Source: Hydrogenothermaceae bacterium
GTDB taxonomy: Bacteria > Aquificota > Aquificia > Aquificales > Hydrogenothermaceae
Assembly (NCBI GenBank): GCA_015490675.1
Contig: WFXI01000282.1
Span: 1 to 5,554, forward strand
Length of the DNA stretch: 5,554 nucleotides
Reading direction: 5' to 3'
Both the position numbers and the translations under genes were made by a program. Below are positions 1-5,554 of the stretch, piece after piece (position 1 is the first letter of the stretch; the number at the start of each line of letters is the position of its first letter). The notes beneath the pieces are model-generated. The model was given only the letters and a program-made list of their open reading frames with translations. It had not been told where the DNA came from and did no database searches.

Positions 1-2715
1 CGGAAGAATTCCACCATTTTTGAAATACTCAACATCTACAACAGTATCCAATCTTGTTTTTACTTTAAATTCTACAATTTCTCCATTTTCTTTTTTGGCT
101 CTAACAGTTAATTCTTTTCCAGGAGCTATATCTTCGATACCTAAAATTTCGTATTCTTCAGTTCCATCTAGCCCTAATTCTTCCCAGCCTTCACCTTCTT
201 TAAATACTAAAGGTAATACTCCCATTCCAACTAAGTTAGACCTGTGAATTCTTTCAAAAGACTTAACTATTACTGCTTTTACTCCAAGAAGTTGTGTTCC
301 CTTTGCAGCCCAGTCTCTAGAAGAACCTGTTCCGTACTCTTTTCCTCCTAAAACAATGAGAGGAGTTCCTTCTTCTGCATACTTTACAGATGCATCATAA
401 ACAAACATTTCTTCTTTTTCAGGGAGTTTTAGAGTATATCCACCTTCTTTTGGAGCAACTAGTTTATTTTTAATTCTAACATTGGCAAAAGTTCCCCTTA
501 CCATAACTTCGTGGTTTCCTCTTCTAGCACCGTAAGAGTTAAATTCTTCTACAGGAACACCTCTTTCAAGTAAGTATTTTCCTGCTGGATATTCTGGTGG
601 TATTTTACCTGCTGGAGAAATATGGTCTGTTGTTATACTGTCTCCAAGTAGTTCTAAAACTCTTGCTCCTTTTATATCTTTTGGAGGTTCTACTTCTAAT
701 TTAAATCCATCAAAATATGGAGGTTTTCTTATATATGTTGAGTTTTCATCCCAATCAAATGTTTCACCTGTTGGAGCTTCTAGAGCTTGCCAGAATTCAT
801 CACCATCTAAGATGTTTCTATATTTTTCCTCAAAGATTTCTGGAGTTAAAACTTCATTTAATACTTGTTTAATCTCTTCTTGAGTTGGCCATATATCTTT
901 TAAGTAAACAGGATTTCCATTAGGGTCTTTTCCTATAGGCTCTGTAGTTAAATCTATATCTGTTCTTCCTGCTATTGCATAAGCTACAACTAACACAGGA
1001 GATGCAAGCCAGTTTGCTTTAACATCAGGATGTATTCTTGCTTCAAAGTTCCTATTTCCAGATAAAACAGCAGATACAATAAGGTCATTTTCTTTTATAG
1101 CTTTTTCAATTTCTGGATTTAAAGGACCACTATTTCCAATACAAGTTGTACAACCAAATCCAACAATGTGAAATCTTAAAGCTTCTAAATAAGGTAACAA
1201 TCCTGCCTTTTTTAGGTATGCTTCCACAACTCTAGACCCAGGTGCCAAGGAAGTTTTTACATAAGGCTTAACTGTTAAACCTTTTTCTACTGCCTTTTTA
1301 GCAAGTATTCCTGCCCCAATTAAAACAGATGGATTAGATGTATTTGTACACGAGGTAATAGAAGCAATTACAACACTACCATCAGATAAAACAACTTCCT
1401 CATCGTCAAGTTTTACTTTAACTACTTTTTTACCTTTATGAACTCTGCATTCTCCAATTTCTAAATCTTTACCTGCTTCATCTTCAAAAGCTGTAATTTC
1501 TTTTATATCAATTTCTCTGTTATAGTTACAGTTAAGTAAATCAATAAATGTCTTTTTCATATCTTTTAAAGAAACTCTATCTTGAGGTCTTGAAGGTCCT
1601 GCCAAAGATGGCTCTATTGTTGACATATCTATTTCAATTATTTGAGAATACTCAGGTGTTTCGTTTCCTGTGTAGAAAAGCATATTTTCTTTTGTATAGG
1701 CTTCAACTAAATCTGCAATTTCGCCTCTGTTTGTTAACTTTAAGAAGTTAACTGTTTCTTCATCAACAGGGAAAAATCCCATTGTAGCACCATATTCAGG
1801 TGCCATATTTGCAATAGTAGCTCTATCTGGTAAAGATAGCTTTTTAACACCTTCTCCAAAATACTCAACAAACTTTTCAACAACACCAACTTCTCTTAAT
1901 TTTTGAGTAATCGTTAAAACTAAATCTGTTGTTGTTGCCCCCTCTGGTAATTCTCCTGTTAATTTAACTCCAACAACTTCAGGTATTTTCATATAGTAAG
2001 GTTGGCCAAGCATTACAGCCTCAGCTTCAATTCCACCAACACCCCATCCCATTACACCAAGACCGTTAATCATTGTGGTATGTGAGTCTGTTCCAACAAG
2101 AGTATCAGGGTAAGCTATTGTTTCTCCATTTTCTTCTTTTGTTAAAACTACTTTAGCTATATATTCAAGGTTAACTTGATGAATAATTCCTGACCCTGGA
2201 GGGAAAACTCTCATATTATCAAATGCTTTTTGAGCCCATTTTAAAAGCTGGTATCTTTCTTTATTTCTTTTGTATTCAAGCTCTAAGTTTTTTCTATAGG
2301 CATCTTCACTTCCAAAGAAATCAATCTGAACAGAGTGGTCAATAATTAAATCTACAGGTACAAGAGGATTAACTTTTTTAGGGTCAAGTCCCAGTTCTTT
2401 TGCAGCATCTCTCATAGCTGCTAAGTCTACAACTCCTGGAACCCCAGTAAAATCCTGCATTATAACCCTTGCAGGATGATGTGGTATTTCTACAGGAGTG
2501 TCATATTTTGTTTGCCAGTTTGCAATATTTTTTAAATGAGTTTCGTTTACAACTTTGCCATCTAAATTTCTAAGTAGATTTTCAACTAAAATCCTAATAG
2601 AGAAAGGAAGTCTTTCTATGTTTGCAAATCCATCTTCTTGAAGTTGTTTTATTGAGTAATAAGAGTAAGATTTACCATTTACAGTTAAGGTTTTTTTGTA
2701 GTTTTGTTTTTCCAA
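1..2715 (-). CDS. acnA: Aconitate hydratase, AcnA/IRP1 type (3' end beyond the window)
   Basis: This enzyme interconverts citrate and isocitrate through cis-aconitate in the cytoplasmic citrate cycle, oxidative or reductive, using a [4Fe-4S] cluster. The frame is open for 905 codons with no stop before the left edge. It matches the AcnA/CitB/IRP1 subfamily along its whole length. The last visible residues (DVEYFKNGGILP) align just before the family's C-terminus, so only about 8 to 10 residues are missing. Cluster ligands are Cys456 (SCTNTSNPS), Cys522 and Cys525 (GCTTCIGNSGP). Other active-site residues are Asp210/His212 (GTDSHTTMING), Arg555 and Arg560 (SGNRNFEARIHP), and Ser798/Arg800 in the swivel domain (GKEYGTGSSRDW). 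The domain order, cluster domains first and swivel domain last, excludes AcnB. The start is TTG: no in-frame ATG lies upstream, AGGAGA sits 6 nt before it, and the N-terminus then fits the family. It follows uppP by 31 nt. Some family members bind mRNA when the cluster is lost (E. coli, B. subtilis); nothing here tests that. Confidence 0.97.
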   Translation of the reverse strand, partial: MEKQNYKKTLTVNGKSYSYYSIKQLQEDGFANIERLPFSIRILVENLLRNLDGKVVNETHLKNIANWQTKYDTPVEIPHHPARVIMQDFTGVPGVVDLAAMRDAAKELGLDPKKVNPLVPVDLIIDHSVQIDFFGSEDAYRKNLELEYKRNKERYQLLKWAQKAFDNMRVFPPGSGIIHQVNLEYIAKVVLTKEENGETIAYPDTLVGTDSHTTMINGLGVMGWGVGGIEAEAVMLGQPYYMKIPEVVGVKLTGELPEGATTTDLVLTITQKLREVGVVEKFVEYFGEGVKKLSLPDRATIANMAPEYGATMGFFPVDEETVNFLKLTNRGEIADLVEAYTKENMLFYTGNETPEYSQIIEIDMSTIEPSLAGPSRPQDRVSLKDMKKTFIDLLNCNYNREIDIKEITAFEDEAGKDLEIGECRVHKGKKVVKVKLDDEEVVLSDGSVVIASITSCTNTSNPSVLIGAGILAKKAVEKGLTVKPYVKTSLAPGSRVVEAYLKKAGLLPYLEALRFHIVGFGCTTCIGNSGPLNPEIEKAIKENDLIVSAVLSGNRNFEARIHPDVKANWLASPVLVVAYAIAGRTDIDLTTEPIGKDPNGNPVYLKDIWPTQEEIKQVLNEVLTPEIFEEKYRNILDGDEFWQALEAPTGETFDWDENSTYIRKPPYFDGFKLEVEPPKDIKGARVLELLGDSITTDHISPAGKIPPEYPAGKYLLERGVPVEEFNSYGARRGNHEVMVRGTFANVRIKNKLVAPKEGGYTLKLPEKEEMFVYDASVKYAEEGTPLIVLGGKEYGTGSSRDWAAKGTQLLGVKAVIVKSFERIHRSNLVGMGVLPLVFKEGEGWEELGLDGTEEYEILGIEDIAPGKELTVRAKKENGEIVEFKVKTRLDTVVDVEYFKNGGILP

Positions 2716-2720
2716 TTTCT

Positions 2721-2726
2721 TCTCCT
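2721..2726 (-). promoter_or_regulatory. Shine-Dalgarno of acnA, supporting a TTG start
   Basis: The minus strand reads AGGAGA here, within a purine-rich run (GGAAAAGGAGAAGAAA), six bases before the TTG at 2715-2713. The first internal Met codon in this frame lies far downstream, inside the conserved VIMQDFTGVP segment, so this site decides the start. Confidence 0.8.
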
Positions 2727-2746
2727 TTTCCTTTATTTTTAAGGAC

Positions 2747-3520
2747 TTAATTATTATACAGGACAAAATATAAGAAAATTAATCCTATTATTATTCTGTA
2801 AATTCCAAAAGGTATAAAAGAATGTGTAGAAATAAATTTCAAAAGAAATTTAATAGATAAAATTCCAAAAATAAATGCAGTAATAAAACCTGCTCCTAGA
2901 TTTATCCAATTATCAAGTTGAAACTCATTATGGTGTTTATAAATATCGTAAAAAGTAGCTATAAACATTGTAGGAACAGCAAGTAAAAATGAAAATTCAG
3001 CAGCAGTTTTTCTATTTAGCCCAAGCAAAATACCGCCTATAATAGTAGCACCTGAACGGGAAGTTCCAGGAATCATTGCTAAAGATTGAAAAAATCCAAT
3101 AAAGAAAGCTGTCTTATAAGAGATTTTATCTATTGAACTTACTTGATGATTTTCTTCTTTGTAAAATTTCTCAACAATTAAAAATATAATACCTCCAACT
3201 ATAAGCATAATGGCAACTACTACTGGTGAAAATAAAGATTTAATCAATTTGTAAAGTAAAAATCCTAATGTCCCAGTTGGAATAAATGCAATTATGAGTT
3301 TCTTCCAGAGTTCTATATTTTTAAAAAGCACATCTCTATATAAAAATACTACCGCTAAAATTGAACCAAGCTGTATAGCGACTTCAAAAGCTTCATGAGC
3401 TTCTGTTTGTTCTATACCCATTATCCAGGAAGCAAGTATTAAATGACCTGTAGAAGATATAGGCAAAAATTCTGTTAATCCTTCTAAAATACCTAAAACA
3501 ATTGCTTCAAGTATGCTCAA
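2747..3520 (-). CDS. uppP: Undecaprenyl-diphosphate phosphatase (UppP/BacA family)
   Basis: This integral membrane enzyme removes one phosphate from undecaprenyl diphosphate, regenerating the C55-P lipid carrier for peptidoglycan and other envelope polymers. Extra copies confer bacitracin resistance in some bacteria. The 257-residue length is normal for the family. The first signature is EGLTEFLPISSTGH (residues 13-26), with acidic Glu13 and Glu17, Ser22 and His26. The second is PGTSRSG (151-157), with the catalytic-site Arg155 (Arg174 in E. coli). About eight hydrophobic segments run through the protein, including a C-terminal one (about 235-255). The start is TTG (3520-3518), chosen because a very strong GAGGAGGT lies 5 nt upstream and the first signature then falls at the usual distance from the N-terminus. 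The first 14 nt overlap the end of the antiporter gene, whose TGA occupies 3509-3507. The stop is TAA. Arg155 is encoded by CGT, whereas nearly all other arginines in the window are AGA or AGG. Confidence 0.96.
   Translation of the reverse strand: MSILEAIVLGILEGLTEFLPISSTGHLILASWIMGIEQTEAHEAFEVAIQLGSILAVVFLYRDVLFKNIELWKKLIIAFIPTGTLGFLLYKLIKSLFSPVVVAIMLIVGGIIFLIVEKFYKEENHQVSSIDKISYKTAFFIGFFQSLAMIPGTSRSGATIIGGILLGLNRKTAAEFSFLLAVPTMFIATFYDIYKHHNEFQLDNWINLGAGFITAFIFGILSIKFLLKFISTHSFIPFGIYRIIIGLIFLYFVLYNN
2753..2758 (-). promoter_or_regulatory. Possible -10 element of an internal acnA promoter
   Basis: The minus strand reads TGTATAATA, containing a perfect TATAAT hexamer inside the last codons of uppP. 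Initiation about 7 nt downstream would give a leader of roughly 30 nt before acnA, long enough to hold its Shine-Dalgarno. Upstream, at 16 to 18 nt spacing, I see only poor matches to TTGACA (TTAATT at best). In DNA this A+T-rich a TATAAT often occurs by chance, so this is a weak candidate. It would let aconitase be expressed apart from the upstream genes. Confidence 0.25.
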
Positions 3521-4724
3521 TCTTTACCTCCTCAAATTTTTCAAACAGGAATTTTAAAATAAAAGGTGGAACCAATGTTGTAATGATAATTACAAACAAC
3601 AAGACTGCATATATATCTGCCTGTAAAATTCCATTTGTTCTTCCAAGCTCTGCAAAAATTAATCCTACTTCACCCCTAGGAACCATAGAAACTCCGATAA
3701 GTGTTTTTTTGTAAAGTTTAGTTTTTGGTATAAAGTAAGCTCCTATTACCTTTCCAAAAACTGCAACAATAAGCAGTATTAATCCAAATATCCAGAAAAA
3801 AGCAGAAGCAAAATTTATTTCTTTTAAATTAATAGAAACACCAACCATTACAAAGAAAATAGGTGTAAATGTATAAACAATAGGATTCATTTCCCTTTCT
3901 ACTTTTTCTAAAAACCTTTCATCTTTTTTCATTGCTGCTGCAAATGGAATAATAAATCTTCTAGATAATGCAATTCCTGCTGCAAACGACCCTAAAATTT
4001 CAGGGGCCCCAAAAGCGTGAGAAGCATACGCAAAAAGTAAAATTAAAGAAATTATTACAGTAGGAATAAACCCTGGAAGCTGGGATTTCTTTTCAACTTT
4101 AGAAAGGAAATGTGAAAATATATAGGCAACTATTGGTGCTAATATTAAAAACATAACAATAAATAAAGAAACTTTTCCTATTTGATATAAATCCACTCTA
4201 CCTGTTATTGTAAAATCGTATATAAATACAAGTAAAATAACTCCAATAATATCGTCTATTACTGCTGCACCTAAAACTACTTGTGCAATTCCTGTTCTTT
4301 CCTTTTTAAGGTCTTTTAGAACCCTTAATGTAATTCCTATACTTGTAGCTGTTAAAGTTCCTCCTATAAATAGAGAAGGCATTAAAGGGACATTAAAAAT
4401 ATAGTGGCTAATAATAAATCCTAATGAAAAAGGTAAAATTGCTCCTGAAAAAGCAACTATCGTAGATTTAATTCCTGCCTTTTTCAATTTATTTATATCT
4501 GTTTCTAAACCTACTTGAAATAAAAGTAGAACAATTCCTATTTCTGCGAGAATTTTTAAAAGTTCATTTGGTTCAACTAATCCAAGTAAGGATGGCCCTA
4601 GAATTATTCCTGCTGTTATTTCTCCCAAAACAGGTGGAATCTTAAAATAATTAAAAATTTCAGCTAAAGTTCTGGCAAGAAAAAAAATTAAAAAAAGCAT
4701 AAGGAAGACTGTATGTATTTCCAT
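3507..4724 (-). CDS. Cation/proton antiporter, CPA2 family (NapA/GerN/KefB-like)
   Basis: This inner-membrane secondary transporter most likely exchanges Na+ (or K+) for H+, helping control cytoplasmic pH and cation load. The protein has 405 residues, almost all in 12 to 13 hydrophobic segments. An N-terminal CPA2 pattern PPVLGEITAGIILGPSLLG spans about 30-48. LLLFQVGLETD (about 66-76) is typical of KefB/NapA proteins, and TATS lies at 125-128. The ion-binding pair Asp157-Asp158 sits in AAVIDDIIGV, Lys325 lies in the FGK segment of a late helix, and MVPRGEVGL spans 347-355. The adjacent Asp pair is characteristic of electrogenic members such as Thermus NapA. The protein ends after the membrane domain, with no TrkA-N/RCK nucleotide-binding domain, so it is not a full-length glutathione-gated KefB/KefC. 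It starts at ATG, 13 nt after the nrdR stop, with a modest AGGA 7 nt upstream. Its end overlaps uppP. Ion specificity cannot be read from sequence alone. Confidence 0.93.
   Translation of the reverse strand: MEIHTVFLMLFLIFFLARTLAEIFNYFKIPPVLGEITAGIILGPSLLGLVEPNELLKILAEIGIVLLLFQVGLETDINKLKKAGIKSTIVAFSGAILPFSLGFIISHYIFNVPLMPSLFIGGTLTATSIGITLRVLKDLKKERTGIAQVVLGAAVIDDIIGVILLVFIYDFTITGRVDLYQIGKVSLFIVMFLILAPIVAYIFSHFLSKVEKKSQLPGFIPTVIISLILLFAYASHAFGAPEILGSFAAGIALSRRFIIPFAAAMKKDERFLEKVEREMNPIVYTFTPIFFVMVGVSINLKEINFASAFFWIFGLILLIVAVFGKVIGAYFIPKTKLYKKTLIGVSMVPRGEVGLIFAELGRTNGILQADIYAVLLFVIIITTLVPPFILKFLFEKFEEVKIEHT
3526..3533 (-). promoter_or_regulatory. Strong Shine-Dalgarno of uppP inside the antiporter gene
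   Basis: The minus strand reads GAGGAGGT, close to the full anti-Shine-Dalgarno complement, five bases (AAAGA) before the TTG at 3520. The same bases encode Glu-Glu-Val near the antiporter's C-terminus. The strong site probably compensates for the TTG codon. Its position lets ribosomes finishing the antiporter restart on uppP. Confidence 0.85.
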
Positions 4725-4737
4725 AAGAAAATCCTGT

Positions 4738-5199
4738 TTACTCTTCCTTTTCTTTTTTGATTTCTTTTAATGTTTCTTCAAAATCTTTTATATCCTTAAA
4801 TTCGTTGTAAACTGATTTAAATCTAATATATGTAATTGGGTCTAATTCTCTTAGTCTTTCTTCTACTAAGTCACCTATTTCTGTAGATTCAACCAATAAT
4901 TTTCCTTCATCTATTAGAAATCTTTCTATCTCTTCTGCTATATTTTCAGCCTGTTTTTGAGTTATAGGTCTGTTTTTTGCAGCGAGTAGTATTCCTCTTA
5001 TAATTTTTGATTTATCAAATGCTTGAGTTTCACCACTTTTTTTCTTAACTATAATTTTTTCTTCTTCAAATCTTTCATAAGTTGTAAATCTATTTCCACA
5101 ATCAATACATTCTCTTCTTCTTCTTATAACAGTTCCATCTTTAGATTGTCTAGTATCAATAACCTTATCATTAAGAGAACCACACTTTGGGCATTTCAT
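4738..5199 (-). CDS. nrdR: Transcriptional repressor NrdR
   Basis: NrdR represses ribonucleotide reductase genes and responds to the ATP/dATP balance through an ATP-cone domain. The 153-residue length is typical (about 150). The N-terminal zinc ribbon has Cys3, Cys6, Cys31 and Cys34 (MKCPKCGS and ECIDCGNRFTTYER), with a basic patch Arg26-Arg29 just before the second pair, as in DNA-binding NrdR proteins. The ATP-cone covers roughly 47-137, including VKKKSG (51-56), FDKSKI (61-66) and the late YIRFKSVYNEFKDI segment. The C-terminal tail is rich in Lys and Glu. The ATG at 5199 is supported by the family N-terminus and by AGAGGA 6 nt upstream. The start shares one base with the stop of the preceding gene (TAATG), so translation is probably coupled. 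No nrd gene is visible, as expected, since nrdR usually acts in trans. I saw no clear NrdR box in the window. Confidence 0.97.
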   Translation of the reverse strand: MKCPKCGSLNDKVIDTRQSKDGTVIRRRRECIDCGNRFTTYERFEEEKIIVKKKSGETQAFDKSKIIRGILLAAKNRPITQKQAENIAEEIERFLIDEGKLLVESTEIGDLVEERLRELDPITYIRFKSVYNEFKDIKDFEETLKEIKKEKEE

Positions 5200-5211
5200 T
5201 ATTTTTCCTCT
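5199..5211 (-). promoter_or_regulatory. nrdR ribosome binding site with TAATG stop-start overlap
   Basis: AGAGGA (5211-5206) lies 6 nt before the nrdR ATG and within the last codons of the upstream gene. The upstream TAA (5201-5199) and the ATG (5199-5197) share the A at 5199. This arrangement normally means the ribosome re-initiates, so the two proteins should be made together. Confidence 0.75.
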
Positions 5212-5554
5212 TTTTTATCTTCTGTATATCCTAATCCGTAATATAAAAATTCCCCTTTGATTTTATTGTTCTCATCTAAGAAAAATTTAACAACTGCATC
5301 TGTATATGCATTTTTTTCTTTATCAGGATAAATAAAATACTCTAAAATCGCTTCTGCACCTTTTATCTTCCCTTTTATCCAGAGCCCAACAGGTTTTAGT
5401 TGTAAATTTGGGAAAAACACCCATATAGTATTTATATAATCTTTAATTTCTTCTTTTCCTTTTACAAAAAGTCCCTTTTTATCAGGCATAAGTTCCTTTA
5501 TTTTAGGGTCATATATTTCAGCATCTTCTGTATAGTTTTCCAAAATTTTGTCTA
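5199..5554 (-). CDS. NTF2/SnoaL-like small protein (5' end beyond the window)
   Basis: I see at least 117 codons, open to the right edge and ending in TAA, with no Cys and no signal peptide. The order of elements resembles the NTF2-like (SnoaL/nuclear transport factor 2) alpha+beta cone fold. These are an N-terminal helix end followed by YTEDAEIYDP, then a GKEEIKDYINTIWVFFPNL helix, then beta strands such as KPVGLWIKG, AEAILEYFIY and DAVVKFFLDE, ending in KIKGEFLYYGLG. The family includes small enzymes, ligand-binding proteins and accessory domains, so no reaction can be assigned. A TTG at 5543-5541 could be read as a start, but the frame stays open upstream (Asp-Lys-Ile precede it), no Shine-Dalgarno is visible in the few remaining bases, and starting there would remove most of the first helix. 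I therefore treat the gene as 5'-truncated. It is joined to nrdR by the TAATG overlap. The fold call is by resemblance only. Confidence 0.75.
   Translation of the reverse strand, partial: DKILENYTEDAEIYDPKIKELMPDKKGLFVKGKEEIKDYINTIWVFFPNLQLKPVGLWIKGKIKGAEAILEYFIYPDKEKNAYTDAVVKFFLDENNKIKGEFLYYGLGYTEDKKEEK

Larger units (their letters stand above)
1..5554 (-). other. Probable five-gene operon: NTF2-like, nrdR, antiporter, uppP, acnA
   Basis: All five genes read in the same direction. Their junctions are a 1-nt overlap, a 13-nt gap, a 14-nt overlap and a 31-nt gap. None of the junctions holds a GC-rich hairpin followed by a T run that would suggest a terminator. Co-transcription at least through uppP is likely. 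acnA may also have its own promoter. The operon may extend beyond both edges. Confidence 0.7.

Noticed and set aside
20..247. Plus-strand open frame of 75 codons
   Set aside because: It lies wholly inside the aconitase gene on the other strand. Its Ser/Thr/Pro-rich product is the antisense reading of that gene, and no ribosome binding site is evident.
1548..1751. Plus-strand open frame of 67 codons rich in Leu and Phe
   Set aside because: It is antisense to a conserved part of aconitase. The apparent hydrophobicity comes from reading A-rich codons in reverse complement.
2739..2750. Inverted repeat TTAAG-GA-CTTAA as a terminator between uppP and acnA
   Set aside because: The stem is only 5 bp with one G-C pair and a 2-nt loop, too weak and tight for an intrinsic terminator, and no U tract follows in the direction of transcription.
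3502..3714. Plus-strand open frame of 70 codons across the uppP/antiporter junction
   Set aside because: It is antisense to two well-supported genes and matches no family I recognise.
3507..4724. Naming the antiporter KefB or KefC
   Set aside because: The protein ends after the membrane domain, so the nucleotide-binding RCK domain of those proteins is absent. The Asp-Asp pair points to the NapA-like branch.
5023..5241. Plus-strand open frame of 72 codons
   Set aside because: It is antisense to nrdR and the end of the NTF2-like gene. The Phe/Ser-rich product is a shadow of Lys/Glu/Arg codons.
1..5554. A new defence, mobile or RNA-based system
   Set aside because: All the DNA except about 45 bases is covered by five ordinary minus-strand genes. 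I saw no direct repeats, integrase or transposase, tRNA or structured RNA region.

Overview
The window is a compact stretch of bacterial chromosome. All five genes I can support lie on the minus strand and read from the right edge toward the left. It is very A+T-rich. The coding strand is purine-rich, arginine is almost always AGA or AGG (every Arg codon I read in the aconitase gene), and the soluble proteins are rich in Lys, Glu and Ile. NrdR identifies a bacterium, and this composition with such tight packing suggests a thermophile. My best guess is a low-GC member of the Aquificota (Hydrogenothermaceae, Sulfurihydrogenibium-like), but that is inferred from composition and general resemblance and is not proven.

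Layout in transcription order: (1) the 3' part of an NTF2/SnoaL-like small protein gene, 5554 to 5199, cut by the right edge; (2) nrdR, 5199 to 4738, sharing one base with the previous gene (TAATG); (3) a CPA2-family cation/proton antiporter, 4724 to 3507, 13 nt after nrdR; (4) uppP (bacA), undecaprenyl-diphosphate phosphatase, 3520 to 2747, overlapping the antiporter by 14 nt and starting with TTG behind a near-perfect Shine-Dalgarno sequence; (5) acnA, aconitate hydratase, 2715 to beyond the left edge, also starting with TTG, 31 nt after uppP. The aconitase fills nearly half the window and lacks only its last few codons.

The overlaps and tiny gaps imply one transcription unit, possibly with an extra weak promoter just before acnA. 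The products belong to different processes: deoxyribonucleotide control, ion homeostasis, lipid-carrier recycling and the citrate cycle. The operon therefore looks like packing in a streamlined genome and not a pathway. No stretch longer than 31 nt lacks a gene, and I saw no RNA gene, mobile element, CRISPR array or convincing terminator. I found no sign of a new biological system. The points worth checking are the start codons, the antiporter/uppP overlap, the truncated first gene and the unusual gene grouping.
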